Source: Timema cristinae (Eukaryota > Arthropoda > Insecta > Phasmatodea > Timematidae). Taken from it: a stretch of 64,000 nt of DNA. The stretch lies in the NCBI GenBank assembly GCA_039000515.1, contig JBCFYV010000001.1, forward strand, positions 33,378,061 to 33,442,060, in the 5' to 3' direction. The number at the start of each line of letters is the position of its first letter. Positions within the stretch are counted from its first letter, which is position 1. The notes beneath the pieces were generated by a model. The model saw nothing but the letters and a program-made list of their open reading frames with translations. It made no database searches and was not told where the DNA came from. The position numbers were made by a program, and so were the translations under genes. This document shows, one piece after another, positions 34,838 through 46,373 of this stretch.

Positions 34838-35190
34838 CTAGAAACTCATACTTACAATGTCTTCACAGTTTTTACCGGGCAATCTTACTCTTCCAACAAA
34901 CTCAAGCACAATAACATTCGGTTCATTGGTGGTTTATTCCGATAGCACAACGTTATAACTTTTGTTTTTCTCAAGTTCGTTTAAGCACTTTACACAGTTG
35001 TATACCTTTTTTTCGATTAGGTCTAACGCACTGCACAATACCTCCTCGTCCCAACAGGCATCCTGGTGAGCTGGATTTGGAGGTGTTTGATGACATTGAT
35101 GTTTGTGTCGAATAAGATTGGAGAGCTTTACGTAGGACCCCTCACAAATGCCTCATTAAAATGGCATAATGGCAGTTGGAGATGCAGCGA
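34838..35190 (-). pseudogene. Remnant ORF with zinc-finger-like motif (module ORF 4)
   Basis: A minus-strand frame from about 35152 reads YVKLSNLIRHKHQC, shaped like the helix end of a C2H2/C2HC finger; another frame just upstream has a second finger-like piece (RCISNCHYAILMRHL). A Cys- and acid-rich stretch follows, one in-frame TAA (34934-34936), and the frame reopens to a TAG at 34838. Family not recognised. Composition and position tie it to the ORFs at 35338-36565. Confidence 0.45.
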
Positions 35191-35337
35191 AAGATATATC
35201 CCTGGGAGAAAAATAAACACTCTCACTCAAGCAGCAACGTTCTCTATTCACAAACTGCATTCACCCTCTCACATTTTTCAAAATGTCACCGCTAGCTCCG
35301 ATGACGTCAGCAGAGGGTTACGACAACATAAGCGCGC

Positions 35338-35898
35338 CTAGTCTATTAATTCACCTTTAAACATCACCCTTTGTCCTCCAAGATATATTATACAGCGTGC
35401 TTTAGATTTAAATCGCTTACAATCCAAATAATAGGCTGACTTTGGAAGGAAGACGTTACCGAAACTGCCCAAACCGATTATGTAGTCACCGGGCGTTTCA
35501 CTCATAATTTTAACATTTGAATAAGTTTTGTACATTGTTAATCCTTGAGATTTACGGGTTCTTCGGACTTTACGTCCTCCTCCGCTGGCGGTGGGCACTC
35601 GGTCAGACTCTGCTGACTCTGATGTTTGATAGGCAGACGGTTCTGGTGGTGGGCACACGGGTGACACTGATTGTGAGTACTCTGATGTCTGGTAGGCAGA
35701 CGACTCTGGCGGTGGGTACGCTGGTGACTAAGATATCTGGTAGGTAGACGACTCTGGTGGTGGGTACTCGGGTGACTCTGGTGGCAGGTACGCCAATGAC
35801 TCTGGGGGTGGGGGCGGTGGCTGCGGCATCACGTAAGGTGGTGGAGACTGGGTAACACGGCCACAACGTCCCTTTGGCGGAAATTCTACACAGCACAT
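35338..35898 (-). pseudogene. Proline-rich repeat ORF with C-terminal globular part (module ORF 3)
   Basis: Starts ATG at 35898 and would run 187 codons to TGA or TAA at 35338, interrupted once by an in-frame TAG (35728-35730). The N-terminal half has imperfect YPPPESS / AYQTSE repeats, then a basic segment (GGGRKVRRTRK), then a compact domain with GSFGNVFLPKSAYY. The V-F-L-P wording recurs as V-Y-L-P in ORF 1, hinting at related domains. No frameshift. Its first codons overlap the end of the ORF at 35886-36143 by 13 nt. Function unknown; the compact overlapping layout is virus- or transposon-like. Confidence 0.6.
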
Positions 35899-36143
35899 GT
35901 CATATCACACATGTAAGACTCATAGATTTTCTCGTAGGGTAGTACTTCATTCGCTCTTATCATGTAACAGGTATAGTCGCAAAACTCGATGTAGCCTCAC
36001 TCCTTTCTATCTGAGTTCACTACATTGTAAATTACATGTCTATCTCTCACAGCAACACTGTGAATATTTTCTACGGTCATATAGGCACGCCGCGCAATCA
36101 TATGACCCACAAACATTAAATTAATATATCCGGTTCTAAACAT
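35886..36143 (-). pseudogene. Short ORF of unknown family (module ORF 2)
   Basis: ATG at 36143, 85 codons to TAG at 35886, with one in-frame TGA at 35997-35999. Visible features are a basic/aromatic N-terminal part and a Cys-containing C-terminal part (EFCDYTCYMIRANE). The frame is otherwise unbroken. The stop overlaps the start of the next ORF. Not recognised. Confidence 0.5.
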
Positions 36144-36274
36144 TGTGACCGTACCTGAGAGCTAAACGTGCTGTATGGTTTGTAGGGTCCACCGTACTAT
36201 ACGGTGCACATGTATTAACTGCCCAGCTGCCCTATGTTGTTGTTGTTATCTCCTTGACTCTTCTGCGCCGTCTC

Positions 36275-36565
36275 TTAAGCACGTTCAAAGTTCACAATGG
36301 TAGGTGAAACTGGTTTTACTCCGGCGCAGGTAAATACCAGTTTTTCGTTACTAAGTTTACACATGTCTTCATTTGTTAGAGTACCAAAATGACAGGGTAA
36401 ATATACACAAAACTCGCCATCTAGATAGGCTATTAAGCATCTCCCGAACTTTGTATTGATCGCTTTTAATTTATCCACCGAGTACTTTTGATTGACGGAT
36501 AAATCACATTATTTTATGGTCTGCACGGCGTCAACAATATTTACCAGCTGCTGTAACTTATCCAT
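36275..36565 (-). pseudogene. Small ORF with possible OB-like domain (module ORF 1)
   Basis: ATG at 36565, 96 codons to the stop at 36275, with one in-frame TAA (36509-36511) after 18 codons. The body contains KFGRCLIAYLDGEFCVYLP, then a charged helix-like piece and VFTCAGVKP. The pattern (short beta strands, F-x-V-Y-L-P) resembles small nucleic-acid-binding proteins seen in some mobile or viral elements; this is inference. A TATA-like box lies 20-30 nt upstream of the ATG. Confidence 0.55.
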
Positions 36566-36584
36566 CTTGAACCGCTCTACAAAC

Positions 36585-36656
36585 GCTTATAAATAGACGA
36601 CCAAGCGGGAGCCCCCCTATATAGCCACCCCTCCCTCCCTCGAGTGACGTCACGTG
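36585..36656 (-). promoter_or_regulatory. Promoter-like region of the 34.8-36.6 kb module
   Basis: On the minus strand, in order towards the ORF: CACGTG (36651-36656) overlapping TGACGTCA (36645-36652), GGCTATATAGG (36616-36626) and TATTTATAAGC (36585-36595), the last about 20 nt from the ATG. Two TATA-like boxes, an E-box and a CRE in 72 bp stand out in this AT-poor stretch. Confidence 0.6.
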
Positions 36657-36689
36657 GTACAAGATGAACATGGTCAATTACCTCTTGTA

Positions 36690-36900
36690 CTAACTCACGG
36701 TTTGAAGTTCACGATTTATTCTTGTCTCGACTCGTCTTGTCAAGCCGCCAAACTGACGCCAGTGTGATGTTGTCATCGAGAAAACCCATTGCCAAGGGGT
36801 TTGGGGGTGTTATACAGAGTCAATGACCTAGCTCACGGTTTCAAGGTCACGATCTATCCCTGTCTTGTCGAGCCGCTAAACTGGCGCCAGTCATCAGGGC
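36690..36900. repeat. Imperfect direct repeat, about 70 bp, two copies
   Basis: taactcacggtttgaagttc ... aagccgccaaactgacgcca (about 36689-36765) is repeated as tagctcacggtttcaaggtc ... gagccgctaaactggcgcca (about 36830-36893). Spacing about 140 bp; GC-rich relative to surroundings. Confidence 0.85.
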
Positions 36901-37202
36901 AGTCACTAGCGATGCTAAAAACTCCTTCAGATCTCGAGTTATGGCATGATGTACCCTTCAAAAGATAGAGGGGGTTCAAATTCAGGTTCATACATGTGAA
37001 AGAGGACCTCACAAGGCAGCAATATAAAACACCTCTGGCCTGTGAATTCCCCCTGTTTTTCAAGGTCAAAGCCACTGACTTGCAAGGTCATTTGGGACGG
37101 AAATATACCAGAATGTCATTGCTCCAAAAGGCGTGTGTGCCAGAAATACATGGTTTTAATATAACAAATTTCCCATTCTGTTTCCAAAGTGCATGTTAAA
37201 TA
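36901..37202. other. GC-richer flank of the module
   Basis: Contains aaggtca half-sites (37060s and 37080s) and open frames on both strands up to 73 codons that I do not recognise. Ends at the SINE insertion. Confidence 0.4.
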
Positions 37203-37340
37203 TTATTATTATTATAAGCACCGTGTCTTACTACCCGTTCGGGTGATACGCACTTACGCTAATGTGTAATGGTAGGGTGATTGTGAGATGAAATGAAGGA
37301 ATCCGAATCCGGTGGAGGCCTGGCATTCCCCACATTCACA
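37203..37340 (-). mobile_element. Truncated SINE-A, minus orientation, with target duplication
   Basis: (att)n, tail complement ctacccgttcgggtgatacg, body to ggcattccccacattcaca. Flanks tgcatgttaaata (37190-37202) and tgcacgttaaata (37341-37353) differ once. Confidence 0.93.
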
Positions 37341-37879
37341 TGCACGTTAAATACTTCAAATAAATTTAAATGGAAAAAATATCCATGTAAATAATATTAA
37401 TCTGTGACTCTATATATTTATAAAAGGCAAAGCCCATCCAATATAAAGGCTATCATGTTATTTGCTTTCCATGTTAGCACATGCCACAAATCCGTTGAAG
37501 GAATGCCTCCTCCCCCGATTCACCCAGCTTGTCAAACACTCTCTCGCGATTGGTTCTAACTTCCCTCAAGACAGCATCAGAACATTACTTAGGGCCAGGG
37601 CGCACCCATTCCTTGATATGACACTGACCTCTTTTTAGAATTATTTACTGAAGAACACACATTATTTATACTTTATAGTGTTATTTCCATGAATTGAGAC
37701 TATTAAATACATTCCGAGGACAAAACAGTTTAAAAATTAATTATTTGTGTATTAAATCTTAAATGTTTCAACTGCAGCATTAGAGTCTAACACGGCATGA
37801 TTAGAACGACAAATATTACCCCCACCCCCTTAAGTTTATAGTTACACTAACGCCCCCTGGAAGGATGTAACGCCCCTCC

Positions 37880-38112
37880 AGGGGTGTTGGGGATCCCTAT
37901 GGTCTAAGGCATCACTCTTACAATAGACTAAACTGCCGATGACAGGGAGATTGAGGTTCGAATCTCGTTTAGATGTACTGAGGGTGATTTTTAAAAATGG
38001 TTTTCCACTCTCCTTCCATGAAATTTGGGTAAATTTACTCTAAATTGAACCTTCCTAATCCCTATCTCATTAGTGTAAGTATGTGTATGACCTGAACCGA
38101 TAACGGTGCTAA
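37880..38112 (+). mobile_element. Worn SINE-B copy
   Basis: gattgaggttcgaatctcgt, aaatggttttccactctcct and gtatgacctgaaccgataac keep the SINE-B order, including the degenerate tail. Confidence 0.72.
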
Positions 38113-41100
38113 AAAAAACTGTTCAATCTGATATCGTTGGCATTAAAATAAGACTAATAATATAGGCTATTAAAATAGTCCCAATCTTGACTAAAAAAAA
38201 ATTATGTAAGTATTTTTTAAAAGGTTCTTCCTATCAAAATTGAAAGTAGACTAGATTGTTTTGTTTATTCTGGAATTTATATAGCTATCTTAGCCAACAA
38301 ACTTTGGCATTTGGGACAAAACTTAACTAAGCAGCAATTGTCTAGACTACACAATAAACTTCATAAAGGATGAAAGAGAGAGGTTTTTGCTTTAAAAGTC
38401 ACCATGTGTGCTCTTGACAGACATTCTGGAAAAGGCGCTGGACTGCCTCAAAACATAAATATAGTTGAGAAAGTAAACTCATTTATCTCCCTTTCTAAGG
38501 CCTTATATCTTAAAAAAAAATCTAAGGTATAAAGCCTTTGCCCACTTATCTGGGATAAAAGAGAAAGGTATTTTCAATTCTTATATAATAGTTAGTTTGT
38601 TTACTTAGTTATTGTGTGTTGCAAGCTTGCGCTATAGTTTGAACTCCCTAGAAAAGCTAGTCATGTGGATGTGGAAAAGTTCTGGCTCATTTTTTGTTTT
38701 GTTTTTACAAACAAATTACGTTCGAAAAAACAAAACCTTTAAAATTAGTAATTCTCTAAATTATCATCAACAATAAATAATTAAGATTGTGTTAACAGAC
38801 CTAACACCATAAAATTTAGAAAAAACATGCAACAGTATACACTCTGTAGTTAAACTTACTTGGGATCTTGTGCCTATACTAGATTACTGAAACAAAATTT
38901 AGTTTCTTTTCAGATTATAAATAAACGATATAAGGGTTTAAGACCACGAGATAGGATGAAACTAATCACACAGTACATACAGGTAACAAGTATAGAATTG
39001 TAACAAGGGGCTAACACTCAAAACATATTATAGTAAATATTTAAAACTATCGTATTTCAATAAGTTGTTTATTCGAGGGATTTAAATTAAGCGTGATGTA
39101 GAGCAAGTTGCAAATGATTGCGAGTAAGACTTTTAAAATAGATTCAAACAGCTAAATGTGTGGCATATTTTAGGAATAAAAATAAATATGCCAAGGTATA
39201 TTTTATGTAGGCCTTTTATGGATTATGTGTAGTTGCCTCAACCAAATTTATCTATAAAGTTTTATTAATAATCGTTATGCTGAAGACATCGCCATTAGTG
39301 CCGTCTTGAAGAATTGAAGAGGAGACATACACAATTATATAGGACAATAGTTTTAAGAATTATATAATCAGAACCTCAATTTAAAGTATAAATCAATTTC
39401 TATTAAATTTAATACTTTATTTTAAATTTTGTTATGGAAGACCATGCAAGATTTGTATTACACAACAAAATGTCTGGAAAATGTTATTTTAGTATATTCA
39501 GGTCTATGCTCTGTAGGATAATTATGTATTGTGTTGTCAAGATGCCATCATGTGACCATGAGATTCACATGACGCATCGCTGAAACATATATACAGAGGG
39601 AGGGTATACTCAAGGAATATATTCAATATTAACTTTGATACCTGTTTAGTAACTAGCACTGTACTAGATGTAACCAACAATAAAAGAGGAAAGTTTAAAT
39701 CATAATTTCTAATGGGTCTATTATTAAAACATAACATGCTCTAACGTATTATCTATGTATGAGAGTCAAGTTTTAATAGACTATCTTGTACTTAGATGCT
39801 TAGATCTATTATATAGTTATTTGAATACACATATTAGTTTAAAAAATCTCCATCTTCTGCATAAACACGTGCCTGAAATAATATGGGCAAATATTCAAAC
39901 ATGACAAGGAACAGATTCAAATAAAATATAATGGTGAAATTATTACTTGTAATTTAATTATTTAGACATAAGGTGGAAATCATCACACTACATTAATTAA
40001 ACGATTCCTTGTGAAATGATTTAGCTATATTACAAAAATAATAGTACAAACGAAAAACTATAATAGTAACTGAGACAGATATTAAATTGTAAAATTAATA
40101 TAAATTTGATATACCCTTTTAAATTAATTATTACAACAATAGCTTCAGTATAATAAAGTCATTTTATAACTATTTTAAAACGTTCATTTACTTTGGCCTA
40201 TTGTTTGTATTTGATAAACCTTGTAAATATATTAAAACTTTGTGTGGATCAAACAAAATATTTGAACGTTATTTATTTTTATTTTCTTTCTTCAATAAGA
40301 TCTTAAATATTTTCCTTAAGCCTTTATTCTCAGATTCATTTCTTACCAATTTTTCCTTAGGTCTATTATATATAACCTTCACACATCTCACATAAAATTG
40401 CTTAAAAAAACTAATCAACTGAAACTCTCTAAAGCTAGTAAAATTTTAAGATATTTAAAAAAAAATGCTACTAAGTAAAATTAATTATTTAATGTAATGA
40501 CTTGTATAGTATGATTATTTCTTAATCAGCTATTATTATTATTACTAAAGGAACAAATACATTTTAAAAGTCTTATTTCATATATTTCACATTAACAAAA
40601 CAATACAAAATTAAGAAATACTATAAATTTTCATTTTAAAAAGGACTTATACCTTTAGACTATCTTAAAAAACTAAATTATACTAACCTTGTGTCAAATT
40701 CGGTCTATATAACTATGAAAGTACCTAGTCTAAGCTCATTGTAAATACTTTTCTATTTTAACTAAGGACTAAATAAAATTTTAAAAAATACAATGGGTAC
40801 CGGGGGGGGGGGGGGGGGGGGGGAAGAATTCAGTTTTAACTCAATTTGAGTTAAGTAATCATGGTACCTTTCTAACACTCTTTGGATTATTGTTAAAAGA
40901 GGTATATTTTCATATTTGTATTAATTAAAATATAAAGGATATGCCCATGTACTTATGGGGTTTGATATATCTATAAAAGTGTCCTTTAACATTTATGTAC
41001 TGTGGCTTTCCCATTTTTTTCCCCTGTACCCTACATAAATTAACTGTATTTGGTTCATTATGACATAGAGTATTTGACTAGAAATGAAACTTGTGGTACA

Positions 41101-42435
41101 ATTATTTCCCACAAATCAGGATAATATGACATTCTCAGAACATTTTTGTTGAATTTTGTCAAACATAGAGCTCATTGAGATTTTAAAGTAAGTTCTCTCT
41201 ACACTGTTAAAATATTTCATAAGCTTGTTTTTTATTTACTAATTATAAATGTTTTCACCTTGTTAAATGACATTCTGTTCAAAGAAACACTAAACTAACA
41301 CTCTGCAAGTTTGGTCAACCATAGTCAGGATTAATGCTTCTCGCTGCTGTAGGCTACTGCATACAGTTTTTTTACAAATTTTATATTTTCATTTTTCCTC
41401 AACGCATATTCTGATGAGTTGCCACTTACATTACATTCACAGCCTTAGTTTACTTGGATGACAGCTCAAAAAGTTACTAGAAATATACCTAATGTATCTC
41501 TACACCAACAGCTGACATCTGTTACTTTGAATAACTGTAATTAAAACATATGGTAATGTATAAATGTGATAGTTAACCACAGTAGTTTAAGCTAATATTA
41601 TTTTTATTTATTTGAAGCTGGTCACAAATCTTATTTATCGTTTTATTCATGGAACTTTCACAGAAGGTCTAGCTTCAAAATGGTGACCAACGAATTTAAA
41701 CCATGCGATTGAACATGACAAAAAAACAGTTATTTACAATAGTACACTCATGCAGTGTATACAAATATTTGATTAAGTTAAATATTTCAAAATACCATAA
41801 AATTAACATAAAATAATTTAGTATACATAAAAAAATGACACGTATTTTCTCTTTTCCAAGTAAATACGATGCCTGTATTAAAAAGTATTAATACATGCAC
41901 TATATTACACATAATAGATAACATTCCAAAAAAAAATAAGTACTTTTAATTATGTTTAGAATATTGTTTCGGATTGAGTAAAAGGAAATTATTAAAAGTA
42001 ATGAAAGAGTTTGAGAAAACTTAATTTTAAGTTATTTCAAATGTAAAAAATAACATGTGATTAAAAAACTTAGCATTTATAACAAAACAGTGATATTTTA
42101 CAAGTGTTGGCAATCTAAAACCCAAACATATGATTTTTTAACTATCATCCAGGTAAAAACCTATCATGAACAGACTTTATATCTAATTTTCTTATTTGAA
42201 AGATTCAACCACCTTGCATGCAACTCAAAGATCATTATTAAAAGTTTCAAACTCAATATATTTTACTGTCTAAGGCACTGACACTTAAATTAATTCAATC
42301 ACTATTCCCACCTCCCTCCTACAAAATTCACTGGTTTGAATGTAAAATCTTTGTTACGGTATTGTTTTTATAGACACGTTTATGAAAATACACTAAAGTA
42401 CAAACTGGAAGTGTACTCAGCACCGATTAATAAGT
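38113..42435. other. Repeat-poor stretch 3' of the kinase gene; possible long 3' UTR
   Basis: Directly downstream, on the minus strand, of the stop codon at 42436. About 4.3 kb nearly free of the SINE families, AT-rich, with several minus-strand AATAAA candidates (for example tttatttatttg near 41605). It could hold the 3' UTR of the upstream receptor gene; no polyadenylation site can be fixed. A 22-base poly-G run is at 40802-40823. No other gene seen. Confidence 0.4.
40802..40823. repeat. Homopolymer of 22 G
   Basis: Uninterrupted G run between ggtacc and aagaattc; can form G-quadruplexes and is a likely site of length error. Confidence 0.95.
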
Positions 42436-42908
42436 TTAATTTGGCAGATTCACATATATGCCACTTTCTTGCACAACTTTTGATTGGTAGCCATTGTTGT
42501 AGAACGAGTTTACTGCTTCTGAAGAGATTGCGGAACTATCTATTTTAAGGTCCTTAGGTTTTCCCATAGTTGAGTCTTTTTGATTAGTGCTCAATAAACG
42601 TAAGTGTGAGCCTTTGAATTTATCTTTATTTGAGTTTTCTTCTAACTTATGTTGTGGCATATTGACGTAGTTGTCGGGTGAGGGATTGATGGTTGATTGG
42701 TAGTTGGGGTTTGAGAAACTTGGAGTCTGACCAGAGCAAGTCTGACCCAGCTTCAAATCATTGGTGATCTTCATCTCCTTCATGGGCTCTGGGTCGTTTC
42801 TCATTCTGGTGTCTTGGTTCAAGTTATTCAGGTTGTTAATTTGAGATGGAGACTTGGAATCAGGTTCTTCAGCATTAGTAATCATAGGTCTAAGCTCAGC
42901 AGCAGTTC
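42436..42908 (-). CDS. Pvr: Pvr last exon: C-terminal tail and stop
   Basis: Acceptor ctcaaaag; two bases complete the incoming Gly codon, then 157 codons including the TAA at 42436-42438. Low-complexity, Asn/Ser/Lys-rich and probably disordered. Tyrosine sites include DNYVNMPQ, whose Y-V-N-M fits both a Grb2 (Y-x-N) and a PI3K (Y-x-x-M) motif, and SGIYVNLPN at the very C-terminus, another Y-x-N site. Docking roles are inferred from motif rules. Confidence 0.88.
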
Positions 42909-43100
42909 CTTTTGAGAGAAAAACATAGTTATAAATGTACAGTAGTTGTAATATTCTCTAGTTATGTATGTTGGTAACATTTTCTGACAAAATGTCTGTA
43001 TAACCCTAGCCTGCATACTTCATTATAAAATGTTTCCTGTGATATAAAGCAGTAAGTTTATTCATTTTGGCAAACTAATATGATATATTTTATGTATTGT

Positions 43101-43139
43101 TCGGGAGATATTATATATATATATAATATTTCCCGAACT
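43101..43139. repeat. Short perfect palindrome around (ta)n
   Basis: gttcgggagatattatatat and its inverse atataatatttcccgaac make a hairpin of about 18 bp. Confidence 0.8.
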
Positions 43140-43142
43140 GTA

Positions 43143-43445
43143 CATATAATAATTATTGTATTGATTCGAATAACACATCATTAAATTGGAAAAATTTAAA
43201 CACAGCATTTGTAAAAACACCACAGCATGACTGTTCCCTCAAGTTACACAAACAAACTGAGAGGTTATACAGTTGAATGATGTTGGATTGTGATGACTGG
43301 CGCCAACAACTGTGTGCACGTGCAAATTTCAAGATATCGAGTGTCGAGTTTCCGAGACTACTGACCAGAAGAGTCTCGGAAACTCTACACTTGATAACTC
43401 CGACGAGTAACGTATTATTCGAATCAATACAATAATTATGATATG
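43143..43445. mobile_element. MITE with 31-bp inverted ends and inner hairpin
   Basis: Left end catataataattattgtatt / gattcgaataa pairs with ttattcgaatcaatacaata / attatgatatg at the right, one mismatch in 31. Inside, gtcgagtttccgagacta faces agtctcggaaactctac as a second stem. About 300 bp, non-coding. Confidence 0.88.
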
Positions 43446-43704
43446 CATAGAATTGTACTGCATTTCTGTATATTACACATAGGTATATACACCATTACAT
43501 TAACACGTAATATGTTGTACTGTAAGTATATTATTGTTAATGTACTGTACAATACAACAGTACAGTGCAACTGTACCTATAATATTCGATACTGTACTGT
43601 GATTCATCTTGTTTGGTAAACATGCATCTTTTGCAAGTTAATTCGTAAAACTCGACACCATCTCAGTCCACATTAGGTCGAGTTTCCAACACTCTACTCT
43701 ATAT

Positions 43705-43950
43705 ACATATATAAGCACCTCATTTTACTACCTGTTCAGGTTGTACGCATATGTACTAATTATGCTACTAAGTTATGGATGAGTTGGGTTGAATTTAAAG
43801 GAAGTGTACCAACATTTGCATTGAGGAAGAGTGAAAAACCATTTAGGAAAATCCACCCCTTAGTACAACCTACCATGATTTGAATCCCAATCTCCCTGTC
43901 TTCAGCAGTTTAGTCTATTGCAAGGGTGACTGACACCTTTGTCAATGTGA
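43705..43950 (-). mobile_element. Worn SINE-B copy, minus orientation
   Basis: tttactacctgttcaggttg, gaagtgtaccaacatttgca, aaaccatttaggaaaatcca and taccatgatttgaatcccaa follow the family order. Confidence 0.78.
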
Positions 43951-44978
43951 CCACCAAATCCGGGTTGTGAAATATTGCATACTTAGTCAACCTATCGTCT
44001 TTTTGAACAATTTAAATCATTGATAAACTTAATTGTAAACAACACTACTATAAATTGGTAGGTTATTTATATTGATTGTGAGTGAATATTATTATCATTT
44101 TTAGAAATTATGTCTGCATGGAGATTTTTTGATTGTATTTTATATTGTTTAATCCAGACTCTGTTTTAACAACGCTTGTGTAGTGTAAAATAATTATATT
44201 TTGGTTATTAATTTTTTCTTATATTAAATTGTTTACCCAGGGTGCACCAGAAATTTACTTTAGGGAAGGAGGGTAGGGTAGACAGTGCGTCAAATATATA
44301 TTATTTATTTACTTTTTACTGGGTATTTTAGGGATACTGTTAATTGATGTAGCAGAATACCTTTTAAATATCATGTTTTAAGCTGCTCTTAAAATTTAGC
44401 TTATATATTTTACACATTTTAATTGCTATAAATTACAGCTTTTCGTAATATGTTTTAACTGTTGGGATAGGTGCTCAAATGCTTAAGATATTTGAGATCG
44501 AAAATTTGAGACAATTTTGAATTTGAGAGTCAAATCCTTAAAAAAAAATGTTTTCAAACTTGTAAGGTGAAATTTATCTTAGAACTCTTAGAACTATAAT
44601 ACTGCTTATTGGTGTTTCAGAACAAATTATAATTATAGGATGAAAATGTATGAGTGTTATAATGAATGGATTATAACTATTTGTATTTTATATTATTCTA
44701 TTATATTTATATTTCCTCTTATGTTCATAATTTTTTCCACGACTCGGATTCAGATTTGAGATTAGTAAATTATTTGATCTAACTCTAGTTTTAAGCTTTT
44801 ATTGAAATTATTTGAGGATTATGGACCGTAACCATATTATTCACTACTGTATAGTATTAGTATTATTATTAATAATAATATTAATATAATCTTTAGTTGG
44901 GTGAAGTTACACTTAGCCATATAATGATAATGTATGATTATAATTATATGTATGCACCATTAATAAAATAATTAAAAC

Positions 44979-45256
44979 GACCTTGTGGTATAGGGGTCAG
45001 AGAACCTGGCTGGTAACCTAGAGGTCCCAGGTTTGATTCTCAGCTGGTACCGGGGGACGTATATTTAAAGGGGAATAATTCCCATGGTCACCAGGGGTTG
45101 GTTAATTAGGTTTAAGTTAGGTTAAGATCTTAATTGGTTCCACACTGTCATATTCACTAACATCATCTCATCTCATCGGGACATGGAAAGAGCTTCCACG
45201 GAAAGGATGTATGAATAGTTCATTCAGGCGTCCCTGGGCAACGTTACTTTAGTACT
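44979..45256 (+). mobile_element. SINE-C copy
   Basis: tRNA-like head (gaccttgtggtataggggtc, box B aggtttgattctc), then ggtaccgggggacgtatatt, ggtttaagttaggtt, catctcatctcatcgggaca and aggcgtccctgggcaacg. Its tail differs from families A and B. Other pieces are at 12796-12985 and 63735-63925. Confidence 0.78.
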
Positions 45257-45520
45257 GGCTGTTTCCGCAAACTGGGATACCGAGAGATGTAGCTCAGATG
45301 CGCCATTATTATTAATAGAAAAACTAAAAATTAAAATCTAATTTTTAAATTTTTAAAGTATCTATAAACAAATAAATAAAAAATGTAGATATCGAACACA
45401 CATAGCGCTTCGCATAACTTTACATTTATAGAACTATTAAATTGAATAAACAAATTAAGGTAGAAATAAATGAAGGAGAGAGAAAATTGTTATTGTTCTT
45501 TGTTACCGATACAATAGTTT

Positions 45521-45823
45521 ATTATTATTATTATTATTATTATTAGCATCGCATCTTACTACCCGTTCGGGTTGTATGTACTTACGCTAATTTGTAATGG
45601 TAGGATGATTGCGAGATGAAATGGAGAACCTACAGTTTAACGTGGAATCCGAACCACCGCGGAGGCCTGGAATTTCCTACATTCACAAGTTTTGATTAAT
45701 ACACGGCTTGTCAGAGGTGAAGGAAGGGTTTGATAATCAGATAAATCTGTGCCGGGACCAAGGATTGAACCCCGGACCACAGCATGGAAGTCCGACACCT
45801 TACCCCTAGACCACCAGGTCACC
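45521..45823 (-). mobile_element. SINE-A, full length, minus orientation
   Basis: (att)n, tail complement ctacccgttcgggttgtatg, body, box B complement ggattgaaccccgg, and head complement cccctagaccaccaggtcac. The 61-codon frame inside is part of the SINE. Confidence 0.95.
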
Positions 45824-46329
45824 TTTTATTGCTTATTGAAGTATTAGCTCGTGGTTCCAAGCCCATTATTCTTTGAAATTATGAACACAACCTAGTCGGG
45901 TCCTAATTAAAATATGAGGACATACTTCTTAATTAATTAGTAAGTATAAAATAAACTCTACACCCCCCCCCCCCCCCCCACGACTCTGGTCTTTGTGTTG
46001 GAATACCACGAAGCTAAATGTGTCTTTATCTTTTAAACTTTAAAGTGGGTGAATTATTTTTAAAATGTAAAATAAACATTTTTATATGCACATCTATAAA
46101 ATTTCAAACACAGTGACTTGAAATAAAATATTTGGAAAGTTTTCACTTCAAAAACCTCATCATTTTGTTGAATACTCATTTATTTAATTAGTGTGACTTT
46201 TTTAATAGACTATCTAACATTTCAATGTTTTATATTAGGCCCATTAACTTTTACTCAGAAAGATTATTCTTAGAATTGGCAGAGTTAAAAAGAAGGAAAT
46301 AATACAATTTTAGTCATTTAGTAAATAGT

Positions 46330-46332
46330 ATA

Positions 46333-46373
<41 letters not shown>

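Noticed and set aside
35066..35341. Plus-strand 91-codon frame over the ORF module
   Set aside because: Antisense to the minus-strand module and without recognisable features; the minus-strand reading has finger-like motifs and a promoter.
35517..35747. Plus-strand 76-codon and other minus-strand 97-codon frames
   Set aside because: They read the proline-rich repeat of the 35338-35898 ORF in other frames; periodic DNA keeps several frames open.
45637..45822. 61-codon minus-strand ORF resembling one at 20471-20662
   Set aside because: Both are translations of SINE-A copies.
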